A DNA stretch of 64,000 nt from Microbacterium mangrovi. GTDB taxonomy: Bacteria; Actinomycetota; Actinomycetes; Actinomycetales; Microbacteriaceae. The notes below the pieces were generated by a model. The model had not been told where the DNA came from. It saw only the letters and a program-made list of their open reading frames with translations, and made no database searches. This document shows positions 15,958 through 24,067 of the stretch, in pieces (position 1 is the stretch's first letter; each line of letters opens with the position of its first letter). The stretch lies in assembly GCF_000802305.1 (NCBI RefSeq), contig NZ_JTDK01000027.1:1-64000 (forward strand), given 5' to 3'. The position numbers and the translations under genes were made by a program.

Positions 15958-16212
15958 TTAGCGGCCTGCGCCGGCGTAGGGCAGAAGAGCCATCTCGCGC
16001 GCGTTCTTGATGGCGCGGGCGATGAGGCGCTGCTCCTGCACGGAGACACCGGTGATACGACGGGCGCGGATCTTGCCGCGCTCCGAGATGAACTTGCGGA
16101 GGGTGGCGACATCCTTGTAGTCGATGACGCCGACGCGGATCGCCTTCGCGGGGGCCGCGTTCTTCGCGCCCTTCCGCGGCTTGCGGCGCGTGCTGCTAGC
16201 CTTTCCAGCCAT
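15958..16212 (-). CDS. rpsR: 30S ribosomal protein S18
   Basis: 84 aa. VIDYKDVATLRKFISERGKI and the core RRITGVSVQEQRLIARAIKNAR are diagnostic of S18, which pairs with S6 in the platform of the small subunit. A basic N-terminal tail (SSTRRKPRKGAKN) precedes it. There are no zinc-binding cysteines, so it is the Cys-less form. It lies between ssb and rplI. Confidence 0.97.
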   Translation of the reverse strand: MAGKASSTRRKPRKGAKNAAPAKAIRVGVIDYKDVATLRKFISERGKIRARRITGVSVQEQRLIARAIKNAREMALLPYAGAGR

Positions 16213-16256
16213 TTTGTTTCCTTAGTGTGGGGAGGATGCCTGAGGCATCCGGAGTT

Positions 16257-16814
16257 TTAGAACGGAGTGTCGTCGCCGTAAGAGCCGGGCGCGCTCCAGC
16301 CGTCGTTGTCGCGGGAGTTCGAACCGGGGGTCGCCCACGGCTCGTCGTCGCGCGACGACTGCTGGCGCGGCTGGTTGCCCCCGAAGGAGCCTCCGCCGCC
16401 ATTGCCACCGCGGTCGCTGCCGCCGAAGCCGCCGCCGTTGCCGCCGGAGCTGGCCGCGCGGGTCACCTGCGCGGTGGCGTAGCGCAGCGAGGGGCCGATC
16501 TCGTCGACCTCGAGCTCGATGGCGGTGCGGTTGTTGCCTTCGCGGTCCTGGTAGGAGCGCTGACGGAGGCGACCGGTGGCGATCACGCGGGAGCCCTTGG
16601 TCAGCGAACCGGCCACGTGCTCCGCGAACTCGCGCCACACGGACGCGCGGAGGAACAGCGCTTCGCCGTCCTTCCACTCGTTCGCCTGACGGTCGAAAGT
16701 GCGCGGCGTCGACGCGATCGTGAAGTTCGCAACGGGCAGCCCGTTCTGCGTGTAGCGCAGCTCGGGGTCTGCGGTCAGGTTCCCGACCACGGTGATGACG
16801 GTTTCGCCGGCCAT
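16257..16814 (-). CDS. ssb: Single-stranded DNA-binding protein SSB
   Basis: 185 aa. N-terminal OB fold of about 115 residues (ETVITVVGNLTADPELRYTQNG, then FLRASVWREFAEHVAGSLTKGSRVIATGRL). A Gly/Asn/Ser-rich flexible tail follows, and the protein ends in the acidic interaction tip DDTPF. It coats single-stranded DNA and recruits replication and repair partners through the tip. Ten bases separate it from rpsF, and it is transcribed with the ribosomal genes. Confidence 0.97.
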   Translation of the reverse strand: MAGETVITVVGNLTADPELRYTQNGLPVANFTIASTPRTFDRQANEWKDGEALFLRASVWREFAEHVAGSLTKGSRVIATGRLRQRSYQDREGNNRTAIELEVDEIGPSLRYATAQVTRAASSGGNGGGFGGSDRGGNGGGGSFGGNQPRQQSSRDDEPWATPGSNSRDNDGWSAPGSYGDDTPF

Positions 16815-16824
16815 GTCTTACGCC

Positions 16825-17193
16825 TTACGCCTTTGCGACCGCCGCAGCCTTGCGGGCTGCCTTCTCGTCGGTGCGCTTCTGCTCGGCGGCCACCTGGGCG
16901 ATCGCCTCTTCAGCACGCAGGACCTTGGTGCGCATGACAAGCTCGCTGAGCTTGAGCTGGCGGTCGAGCTCCTGAGTGGCCTCGCTCGTCGCGGTGAAGT
17001 TGACGACGACGTAGATGCCCTCGTTCTTCTTCTGGATCTCGTACGCGAGACGACGACGGCCCCACACATCGATGTTGTCGATCGAGCCACCGTCGTTCGT
17101 GATGACCTTGAGGAACTTCTCGAGGTTCACGCCGACCTGGCGCTCGTCGATCTCAGGGTTCAGGATAACCATGAGTTCGTACTGGTGCGTCAC
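16825..17193 (-). CDS. rpsF: 30S ribosomal protein S6
   Basis: 122 aa. THQYELMVILNPEIDERQV at the N-terminus, then WGRRRLAYEIQKKNEGIYVVVNF, the typical S6 core, with an Ala/Lys-rich tail. First gene of the operon. The start is GTG 17193 with a very strong ribosome binding site (AAGGAGGTGGG) upstream. No clear -35/-10 pair could be fixed in the 130-bp gap before it. Confidence 0.97.
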   Translation of the reverse strand: MTHQYELMVILNPEIDERQVGVNLEKFLKVITNDGGSIDNIDVWGRRRLAYEIQKKNEGIYVVVNFTATSEATQELDRQLKLSELVMRTKVLRAEEAIAQVAAEQKRTDEKAARKAAAVAKA

Positions 17194-17325
17194 TTACCCA
17201 CCTCCTTCGGACTAGCGGCAGCCGGGCATTTCCCGGTTGCAGGAGGGTGTGTTTGCACGCCGCCCGGACACACGTGTACCCAGGCAACCTGAACAGCCTA
17301 CCGTACGGCCGCTGAAGATGCGATC

Positions 17326-17982
17326 TCAGGATGCCGGACGCCGCACGCCCAGCATCCGCGCGAACAGCCGCTGCAGCGGGCCGGTCAGCAGCATGAGGAA
17401 CAGGGCGTAGTAGGAGACCTCCGGAAAGAGCAGGGCCAGCACGAGTGCGAGGGCGAACAGCGCGACGGTCGCGATCTCGCCGGCGATGCCCGCGAGCAGC
17501 CGGTCGGGTTCGATCGTGTGCGTGGCCGGATGCGACCGCAGGTACAGGCGCGTGAACAGGGCCAGCGCCGAGGTCAGGATCATGCTGCCGATGTACATGG
17601 AGATGAGCACCCGGTCGCGGGACGACATCTGTCCGACCATCGCGGTGACCACGGGGATCCACACGATCGACAGCAGCCACGCCATCGTGATCCACAGCAG
17701 CGGCACCGACACGCGCTCGACCCGCGAGAACACCCGGTGGTGGTCGACCCAGAACATCGCGATGATGCCGAAGCTCAGCACGAACGCGAACAGCTGCCCG
17801 GTGTGGCCCAGGACCCACGTCCACGCGCTCTCGTGCTGGGACGCCGCCTCGTTGACGCTCTCCATGAGCGGCAGGATCAGCAGCGTCATGGCGATCGCGA
17901 CGACCGCGTCGACGAACGCCTTGGCGCGCTCCGCGCCGAACAGCACCGTCTGCTGTTCGGCCGCGTCGTCCGGTTCGGTCAC
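17326..17982 (-). CDS. TMEM175/DUF1211-family membrane protein (putative K+ channel)
   Basis: 218 aa with about six membrane helices. The first helix contains AKAFVDAVVAIAMTLLILPL, corresponding to the pore-lining signature of prokaryotic TMEM175 channels (F-S-D-x-V-x-A-I-x-x-T); here Ser is Val. The family conducts K+ with low selectivity, so a channel role is inferred from family only. The GTG start at 17982 follows a TACGAT box (minus strand, 17995-17990) at leaderless distance. Divergent from the gene at 18036, with 53 bp between starts. Confidence 0.75.
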   Translation of the reverse strand: MTEPDDAAEQQTVLFGAERAKAFVDAVVAIAMTLLILPLMESVNEAASQHESAWTWVLGHTGQLFAFVLSFGIIAMFWVDHHRVFSRVERVSVPLLWITMAWLLSIVWIPVVTAMVGQMSSRDRVLISMYIGSMILTSALALFTRLYLRSHPATHTIEPDRLLAGIAGEIATVALFALALVLALLFPEVSYYALFLMLLTGPLQRLFARMLGVRRPAS

Positions 17983-18023
17983 GAATTAGATCGTAGCGAC
18001 CGCACCCGCCCGGGGACGGGGGC

Positions 18024-18029
18024 TACCGT
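18024..18029 (+). promoter_or_regulatory. -10 box of the gene at 18036 (leaderless)
   Basis: TACCGT followed by six bases and ATG 18036. A mirror-image TACGAT for the divergent gene lies 29 bp away. Confidence 0.45.
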
Positions 18030-18035
18030 GATCAC

Positions 18036-19022
18036 ATGCGCTGGACCGGGGATGTCGCCGCGGGCGACTGGCTGAAGCCGCTCATCGACGACCCGTGGCG
18101 GCACACGATGCACGATGTCGTCCCACGGGGGTTCGAGGCCTACGCCCGGGTGTTCCACCCGGCGTCGCGCAGCCGCCCCGTCGGACAGCGGTGGCCGCGC
18201 GGCTCGATCGACGACAATGCCCGGGGATGGCAGAAGTTCTCCGCGGAACGGCACGAGATCGAGTCCGAATCGGTGAGCTGGGCCCAGGTCGCCGACGCAT
18301 TCGGCACCACGATGCATCCGTACGCCCAGTTCCGCGCTCTGGTCGGCCAGACCGACGGCGCCGGAGCGGCGGGCCAGCCGGAGGACGCCGCCGGGTGGCA
18401 CTACGGCCAGACCATGGAGGGACAGCTCGATGCCGGCGTCCTGTCCGTCCTCGCCGGCGTTCTGAGCGGGCGCACGACGACACCCGATTCCGGAGGGGTG
18501 GCCCTCTGGGACGGCTGGGGCGACCTGGTCGGCGGACTCGGCTACGGGGGTTCGCGCAGTGCGTACGTGCGGTTCGACGGAGACGATCCGGAGCAGGGAG
18601 TCGACTTCATCGCGCAGACGACACGCGACTGGTTCAACGATGTCTTCCGCCCGCCGACGTGGCAGGACGGCATCCTGTCCCGGGAGATCTCGAAGTCGCC
18701 CCGGCTCGAGCTGCCCGGGCGTTCCTTCGTCGTGTTCGAGGGCGGCATCCGCGAGTTCACCTCCCCCGACTGGGAGTCTCGCGTGCCCTGGCTCGACGTG
18801 TCGGGTGTGGAACTCGGCTTCCCGCCGAGCGCGTACGCACCCAGCATCATCTGGCCGGACGACCACGCCTGGGTGCTGGTGAGCGAGGTCGACTACGACT
18901 CGACGATCATCGCGGGCAGCCGCGAGCTGATCCGGGCCGTGTGCTCCACGCCCGGTGTGGAGGCTCTGCCCATCGCGCCCGATTCCGCCTTGACCTGGGA
19001 TTCCGACGAGGTGAACCGGTGA
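18036..19022 (+). CDS. Uncharacterised protein, coupled to the next gene
   Basis: 328 aa, soluble: no signal peptide or membrane span is seen. It is rich in Trp and in aromatic/acidic segments (WLKPLIDDPWRHTMHDVVPRG at the N-terminus, ALWDGWGDLVGGLGYGG in the middle, SIIWPDDHAWVLVSEVDYDS near the end). The middle and end (VLVSEVDYDSTIIAG) resemble bacterial proteins annotated only as hypothetical; I recognise no catalytic motif. The GTGA overlap with the membrane-protein gene at 19019 says the two are made together. Confidence 0.65.
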   Translation: MRWTGDVAAGDWLKPLIDDPWRHTMHDVVPRGFEAYARVFHPASRSRPVGQRWPRGSIDDNARGWQKFSAERHEIESESVSWAQVADAFGTTMHPYAQFRALVGQTDGAGAAGQPEDAAGWHYGQTMEGQLDAGVLSVLAGVLSGRTTTPDSGGVALWDGWGDLVGGLGYGGSRSAYVRFDGDDPEQGVDFIAQTTRDWFNDVFRPPTWQDGILSREISKSPRLELPGRSFVVFEGGIREFTSPDWESRVPWLDVSGVELGFPPSAYAPSIIWPDDHAWVLVSEVDYDSTIIAGSRELIRAVCSTPGVEALPIAPDSALTWDSDEVNR

Positions 19023-20146
19023 CCACCACGCACCCGTTCGATTCGCGACCGCTCACCGACCCGATCGATCCGGCCGAGCTGCGCGCGTTCGGCCGGCAGC
19101 TGCGTGCGGGCGGTCTCGCCGCGAACCTCGTGCCGATCGCGATGGCGGTGCTCGGCGTCCTCGTCTTCGCCGTCGTGTTCATCGGATTCGTCGGCGGCAT
19201 CATCGCCTCGTTCGCCGACGGGAGCGGCTCGGGCATCCCGTTCCTGTTCGTGAGCGTTGTGCTGCTCGCGGTGATCGTGACCCTCGGCGTGCTCACAGTG
19301 CGGCGCTGGTTCCGGCCGACGCGCCTGTTCCGGCTCGTGAAGTTCGCGCAGGCGAACGGCATGGAGTTCCAGACGATCGCCCGGGACCCCGACCTGCCGG
19401 GCATGATCTTCCGGCAGGGCCGCAGCCGGGTCGCCACCGACATCGTGCGGGGCGACCAGCCGCGGTTCGTCGAGTTCGGCAACTTCCGGTACGAGACCGG
19501 CAGCGACAAGCAGAAGCAGACCCACCGCTGGGGCTACATCGCGATCCGGCTCGACGTGCCGCTGCCGAACATCGTGCTGGATGCCGCGAGCAACAACTCC
19601 TTCTTCGGCTCCAACCTGCCCGAGCAGTTCGGCCGGCACCAGCGGCTCGCCCTCGAGGGCGACTTCGACCGGTTCTTCACGCTGTACGCGCCGGAGGGCT
19701 ATGAGCAGGACGCCCTGTACCTGTTCACGCCCGACATCATGGCCCGGTTCATCGATCACGCCGCCGCGCTCGATGTCGAGATCGTCGACGACTGGCTGTT
19801 CCTGTACGCCCAGCGCGACATGACGACGCTCGATCCCGCCCAGTGGGCGTGGGAGTTCTCGGTCGTCGGCGCCCTCACCGACAAGCTCGCCCAGTGGGGC
19901 CGCTGGCGCGACGAGCGCCTCCGGGCGGCGCCGGACCGGGATGCCGTCTCCCCCGCCGGCGCGGGTGCACCGGGCCTGCCGTTCGCCGCTCCCGCCTCCG
20001 CGCCCCTGCCACCGGCATCCCCGATCGGCGTCGCCGCCGGCGGTCGCCGCCTGCGTCAGGGCGTTCCGGTGCTCGCCCTCGTCGCGATGGGCGTCGTGGT
20101 GGTCGGCTGGTTCGCGATCCAGCTCGCCGGCGCGTTCCATCCGTGA
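19019..20146 (+). CDS. Uncharacterised membrane protein
   Basis: 375 aa. Two membrane helices at about residues 35-60 and 75-97, a cytosolic domain of some 220 residues, a Pro/Ala-rich linker and a single C-terminal helix (VPVLALVAMGVVVVGWFAIQL). The central domain contains HRWGYIAIRLDVPLPNIVLD and FFTLYAPEGYEQDALYLFTP, segments that look conserved but which I cannot assign to a family. The GTG start overlaps the preceding stop. A long hairpin follows the gene. Confidence 0.65.
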   Translation: MTTTHPFDSRPLTDPIDPAELRAFGRQLRAGGLAANLVPIAMAVLGVLVFAVVFIGFVGGIIASFADGSGSGIPFLFVSVVLLAVIVTLGVLTVRRWFRPTRLFRLVKFAQANGMEFQTIARDPDLPGMIFRQGRSRVATDIVRGDQPRFVEFGNFRYETGSDKQKQTHRWGYIAIRLDVPLPNIVLDAASNNSFFGSNLPEQFGRHQRLALEGDFDRFFTLYAPEGYEQDALYLFTPDIMARFIDHAAALDVEIVDDWLFLYAQRDMTTLDPAQWAWEFSVVGALTDKLAQWGRWRDERLRAAPDRDAVSPAGAGAPGLPFAAPASAPLPPASPIGVAAGGRRLRQGVPVLALVAMGVVVVGWFAIQLAGAFHP

Positions 20147-20177
20147 GGCATCCCGCGTCGAGCCACGGCGGCGCCGA

Positions 20178-20225
20178 CGAGACAGGGCCGCCGCGACCGT
20201 TTCTGGTCGCGGCGGCCCTGTCTCG
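20178..20225. terminator. Long bidirectional terminator hairpin
   Basis: Perfect 21-bp stem (20178-20198 with 20205-20225) and a 6-base loop between the convergent membrane-protein gene and the ABC ATPase gene. Confidence 0.8.
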
Positions 20226-20251
20226 ATCAGGCCGGAGCGGACCCGGCCGGG

Positions 20252-21958
20252 TCAGGCCCCGGACGCTGCGTTCGCGGCGATCCAGGCGGCGCGGCGCGCG
20301 CGCTGCTCGACGGGATCCGGCACCGGCAGGGATGCCAGCAGCCGCTTCGTGTAGTCGTCCTTCGGTTCGGTCAGCACCTGCACCGTGGAGCCCTGCTCGC
20401 GCACCACGCCGTGCCGCAGCACGACGACGCGGTCGGCGACGGCATCGATGACCGCGAGGTCGTGGCTGATGAACAGGCACGCGAACCCGAGCTCGCGCTG
20501 CAGTTCGGCGAACAGCTCCAGCACGGTCGCCTGCACCGAGACGTCCAGGGCGCTGGTCGGCTCGTCGGCGATGAGCAGCTTGGGCCCGAGCGCGAGCGCG
20601 CGCGCGAGGGATGCCCGCTGCCGCTGACCGCCGGACAGCTCGTGCGGGTACCGGTCGCCGTACGCGGTCGGCAGGCGCACGGCTTCCAGCAGCTCGTCGA
20701 CCCGCGCGCGTGCCCTCGCCGGGCTCGACGCGCGACCGTGCGCCACCAGCGGCTCGGCGATGCACTCCGCGATCGTGAGCAGCGGGTTGAAGCTCGTCGC
20801 CGGGTCCTGGAACACGAACCCGATGTCGGGACGCAGCTTCGCGAGCTTGCGCGACGACGAACCGCGCAGCTCGGTGCCGAGAACCTTCAGCGACCCCTCG
20901 ACGACCTGCGTGAGGCCGACCATGGCCCGGCCGATCGTCGTCTTGCCCGACCCGGATTCGCCCACCAGGCCCAGCACCTCACCCTGCGCGATCCAGAAGT
21001 CCACGCCCTTCACAGCGACCACGCCGCGGCTGCCGAAACGGCCGGGGTAGGCGATCTGCAGTTTGTCGGCGACCACGACGGCATCGGCCGGCGGGCTCGC
21101 GGGCGCGGCGGCTGAGGCATCCTGCACGGCGCTCTTCCCGCGCCCGACGTGCGGCACGGCATCCAGCAGCTGCTTCGTGTACTCCTCGCTCGGGTGGGCG
21201 AACAGCTCGGCGACCGGCGCCTGCTCCACGATGTCGCCCTGGTACATGACGATCACCCGGTCGGCGAGGTCGGCGACCACGCCCATGTTGTGGGTGATCA
21301 GCACGATCGTCGCGCCGAACTCGTCGCGGCAGGCGCGCAGCAGCTCGAGGATCTCGGCCTGCACCGTCACGTCGAGGGCCGTGGTCGGCTCGTCGGCGAT
21401 GATGAGCCCGGCGCCGAGCACCAGCGTCATCGCGATCACGATGCGCTGCTTCTGCCCGCCGGAGAACTGGTGCGGGTAGTCGTCCACGCGCGTGTCGGGA
21501 TGCGGGATGCCGACCCGGCGCAGGATGTCGATCGCCCGGGCCCGGGCATCCTTCTTGGACAGCTTCTCGTGCGCCTGCAGACCCTCGATGATCTGCCACC
21601 CGACCGTGTAGACCGGGTTGAGGGCCGTCGAGGGCTCCTGGAACACCATCGCCACGTCGCGGCCGCGCATCGAACGCAGCTGGGCCGCGGAGGCGTGCAC
21701 CACGTCGGTCTCGCCCGCACCGGTTCCGCGGATCACCACGGCCCCGCCGAGCGTCGCGGTCTCGGGGAGGAGCCCCAGCAGCGTGTTCGCCGTGACGGTC
21801 TTGCCCGACCCGGACTCGCCCACGATCGCCAGCACCTCGCCGGCGCGGGCCTCGAGCGAGATGCCCTTGACCGCGACGACGGGGTCGCCGTCGGTGGCGA
21901 ACGTGACGCGCAGGTCGTCGACCCGGGCGACCGGTTCGGTCGTCATCGTGTCGCTCAC
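20252..21958 (-). CDS. Dipeptide/oligopeptide ABC transporter ATP-binding protein, two ATPases in one chain
   Basis: 568 aa with two complete nucleotide-binding domains. First: Walker A GESGSGKT near residue 44, signature FSGGQKQR near 165, Walker B IIADEPTTALD. Second: GESGSGKT near 340, signature LSGGQRQR near 455, Walker B LIADEPTSALD. This equals fused DppD-DppF; a single chain of this type is common in actinobacteria. It drives the two permeases encoded just upstream. The GTG at 21958 overlaps the permease stop (GTGA); the internal ATG five codons later (MTTEP) is an alternative start. Ends before the terminator at 20178-20225. Confidence 0.92.
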   Translation of the reverse strand: MSDTMTTEPVARVDDLRVTFATDGDPVVAVKGISLEARAGEVLAIVGESGSGKTVTANTLLGLLPETATLGGAVVIRGTGAGETDVVHASAAQLRSMRGRDVAMVFQEPSTALNPVYTVGWQIIEGLQAHEKLSKKDARARAIDILRRVGIPHPDTRVDDYPHQFSGGQKQRIVIAMTLVLGAGLIIADEPTTALDVTVQAEILELLRACRDEFGATIVLITHNMGVVADLADRVIVMYQGDIVEQAPVAELFAHPSEEYTKQLLDAVPHVGRGKSAVQDASAAAPASPPADAVVVADKLQIAYPGRFGSRGVVAVKGVDFWIAQGEVLGLVGESGSGKTTIGRAMVGLTQVVEGSLKVLGTELRGSSSRKLAKLRPDIGFVFQDPATSFNPLLTIAECIAEPLVAHGRASSPARARARVDELLEAVRLPTAYGDRYPHELSGGQRQRASLARALALGPKLLIADEPTSALDVSVQATVLELFAELQRELGFACLFISHDLAVIDAVADRVVVLRHGVVREQGSTVQVLTEPKDDYTKRLLASLPVPDPVEQRARRAAWIAANAASGA

Positions 21959-22917
21959 GAGGCACCTCCTGCCCGGCGGCGCGTGCGCAGCCGCGGGTCG
22001 CTCAGATCGTTCAGGCTCTCGCCGACCAGGGTGATGCCGAGCACCACCAGCACGATCGCGATGCCCGGCGGGATCGCCGTCCACCAGATGCCGGCCGAGA
22101 CGTCGGCCACCGAGCGGTTGAGGTCGTAGCCCCATTCCGCCGCGGCCGTCGGCTCGATGCCGAAGCCGAGGAAGCCGAGGCCCGCGAGGGTCAGCAGCGC
22201 CTCCGATGCGTTCAGCGTCACGACGACCGGCAGCGACCGGGTCGAGTTGCGCAGCACGTGCCGCACCAGGATGCGGGCGGTCGGCACGCCGATCACCCGG
22301 GCCGACTCGACGAACGGCTCGGCCTTGACCCGCACCACCTCGGAGCGGATCACCCGGAAGTACTGCGGCACGAACACCACCGTGATCGAGATCGCCGCCG
22401 CCAGGATGCCCGAGCGCAGGTCGGACTGGCCGCCCGAGATCATGATCGACATCACGATCGCGAGCAGCAGCGACGGGAACGCGTAGATGGCATCCGACAG
22501 CATCACGAGGGTGCGGTCGAACCAGCCCCCGAAGTAGCCGCCGATGAGGCCGAGGATCACACCGATCACGATCGAGAACGCGATCGAGCAGATGATGGCG
22601 AGAAGTGCGGTCTGCGCGCCCCAGACCGTGCGCGAGAGCACGTCGAACCCGGAGACGGTCGTGCCCCACAGGTTGAGGGAGTTCGGCGGCATCGTGGTGC
22701 CGAACGCGTGACCGTTGACGGACTGCTGCGCCCAGCCGTAGGGCGCGATCCACGCGGCGAACGCGGCGACCAGAATGAAGGTGACCGTGAGCACGAGGCC
22801 CAGCACGAGCATGAACCGCTGCAGGCCGACGCTCTGGCGCAGCTGCGAGATCACCGGGATGCGGCTGAGGAGGCTCCGCTTGCGGGGCGCCTGGACGGGG
22901 GTGGTCTGCGTGGTCAT
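21955..22917 (-). CDS. Peptide ABC transporter permease (DppC type)
   Basis: 320 aa with about six membrane helices. The DppC hallmarks are WGTTVSGFDVLSRTVWGAQT after the first helix and the ATPase-contact (EAA) loop ARVIGVPTARILVRHVLRN. An N-terminal basic tail and OppC_N segment precede. ATG 22917 shares one base with the stop of the upstream permease gene (TGATG), so the two are coupled. Confidence 0.92.
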   Translation of the reverse strand: MTTQTTPVQAPRKRSLLSRIPVISQLRQSVGLQRFMLVLGLVLTVTFILVAAFAAWIAPYGWAQQSVNGHAFGTTMPPNSLNLWGTTVSGFDVLSRTVWGAQTALLAIICSIAFSIVIGVILGLIGGYFGGWFDRTLVMLSDAIYAFPSLLLAIVMSIMISGGQSDLRSGILAAAISITVVFVPQYFRVIRSEVVRVKAEPFVESARVIGVPTARILVRHVLRNSTRSLPVVVTLNASEALLTLAGLGFLGFGIEPTAAAEWGYDLNRSVADVSAGIWWTAIPPGIAIVLVVLGITLVGESLNDLSDPRLRTRRRAGGAS

Positions 22918-23996
22918 CAGTACCTCACTCGCGGGTCGATGAGCGCGGCGACGATGTCGACGATGAAGTTCGTCACGGCGACGATGATCGCGATCATGAT
23001 GACGATGCCCTGCACGGCGACGAAGTCGCGCGCCTGCAGGTACTGGTTCAGCATGAACCCGATCCCCTTCCATTCGAAGGTCGTCTCGGTGAGCACCGCC
23101 CCCGACAGCAGGATGGCGATCTGCAGGCCGATGACCGTCACGATCGGGATGAGCGCGGGCCGGTAGGCGTGCTTGGTGAGGAGGCGATACTCGCTGACCC
23201 CTCGGGAGCGCCCCGAGGTGACGTACTGCGCGCCCAGCGTTCCGATGACGTTCGTGCGCACGAGCCGCAGGAAGATGCCCGCGGTCAGCAGACCGAGCGC
23301 GAGCCCGGGCAGGATCGCATGCCACAGCACATCGCCCACGGCATCCATGTCCCCGAGCCGCAGCGCGTCGACGATGTAGATGCCAGTGGGATTCTGCATG
23401 CTCTGCAGCTCCAGCTCGTAACTCGTCGACGCCCGTCCCTGCACGGGCAGTGCCCCGAGCCACACCGAGAAGACGAGCTTCAGCATGAGGCCGAGGAAGA
23501 AGATCGGGGTCGCGTAGAACAGGATCGCCGTGACGCGAAGCACGGCGTCCTGCCACTTGTCGCGCCGGTAGGCGGCGATGAGCCCGAACGGGATGCCGAT
23601 GAGGAACGCGACGATCAGCGCGTAGATCGCCAGTTCCAGCGTCGCGGCGCCGTAGGTGAGCAGCACCTGGATCACCGGCTGATGGTCGGTGAGCGTGGTG
23701 CCGAAGTCACCGCGCAGGATGCTCCACAGGTAGTCGACGTACTGGATGATGAGCGGCCGGTCGTACCCGGCGTCGTGGATGCGCGCCTTCAGCTGGTCGG
23801 GCGGGAGCTTGCCGCCGAGCGCGGCGGTGATCGGGTCCCCGGTGACCCGCATCAGCAGGAACACGACGGTGACCAGGATGAAGACGGTCGGGATGATCAG
23901 GAACAGGCGGATGACGATGTAGCGCCAGAGCCCGCCCCGCCCACCTCTTGTGGAGGCGGCGGGAACCAGGTCAGCGGCGTCGATGGCGGTGGCCAT
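22917..23996 (-). CDS. Peptide ABC transporter permease (DppB type)
   Basis: 359 aa. YIVIRLFLIIPTVFILVTVVFLLMR at the N-terminus and the following GDPITAALGG are typical of DppB/OppB. About six helices, and an EAA-type loop YVTSGRSRGVSEYRLLTKHA. It pairs with the DppC-type permease to form the channel. It is separated from the binding-protein gene by a hairpin at 24020-24060. Confidence 0.92.
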   Translation of the reverse strand: MATAIDAADLVPAASTRGGRGGLWRYIVIRLFLIIPTVFILVTVVFLLMRVTGDPITAALGGKLPPDQLKARIHDAGYDRPLIIQYVDYLWSILRGDFGTTLTDHQPVIQVLLTYGAATLELAIYALIVAFLIGIPFGLIAAYRRDKWQDAVLRVTAILFYATPIFFLGLMLKLVFSVWLGALPVQGRASTSYELELQSMQNPTGIYIVDALRLGDMDAVGDVLWHAILPGLALGLLTAGIFLRLVRTNVIGTLGAQYVTSGRSRGVSEYRLLTKHAYRPALIPIVTVIGLQIAILLSGAVLTETTFEWKGIGFMLNQYLQARDFVAVQGIVIMIAIIVAVTNFIVDIVAALIDPRVRY

Positions 23997-24019
23997 GGGT
24001 TTACCTCACAGAAGGATGC

Positions 24020-24060
24020 CGCAGGGCCCGACCGCCCGGGAAAGGCGGTCGGGCCCTGCG
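24020..24060 (-). terminator. Intra-operon attenuator hairpin
   Basis: Perfect 17-bp stem (24020-24036 with 24044-24060) and a 7-base loop, between the binding-protein gene and the permease genes of the same operon. It would let the binding protein be made in excess of the membrane parts. Confidence 0.7.
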
Positions 24061-24067
24061 TCACGCG

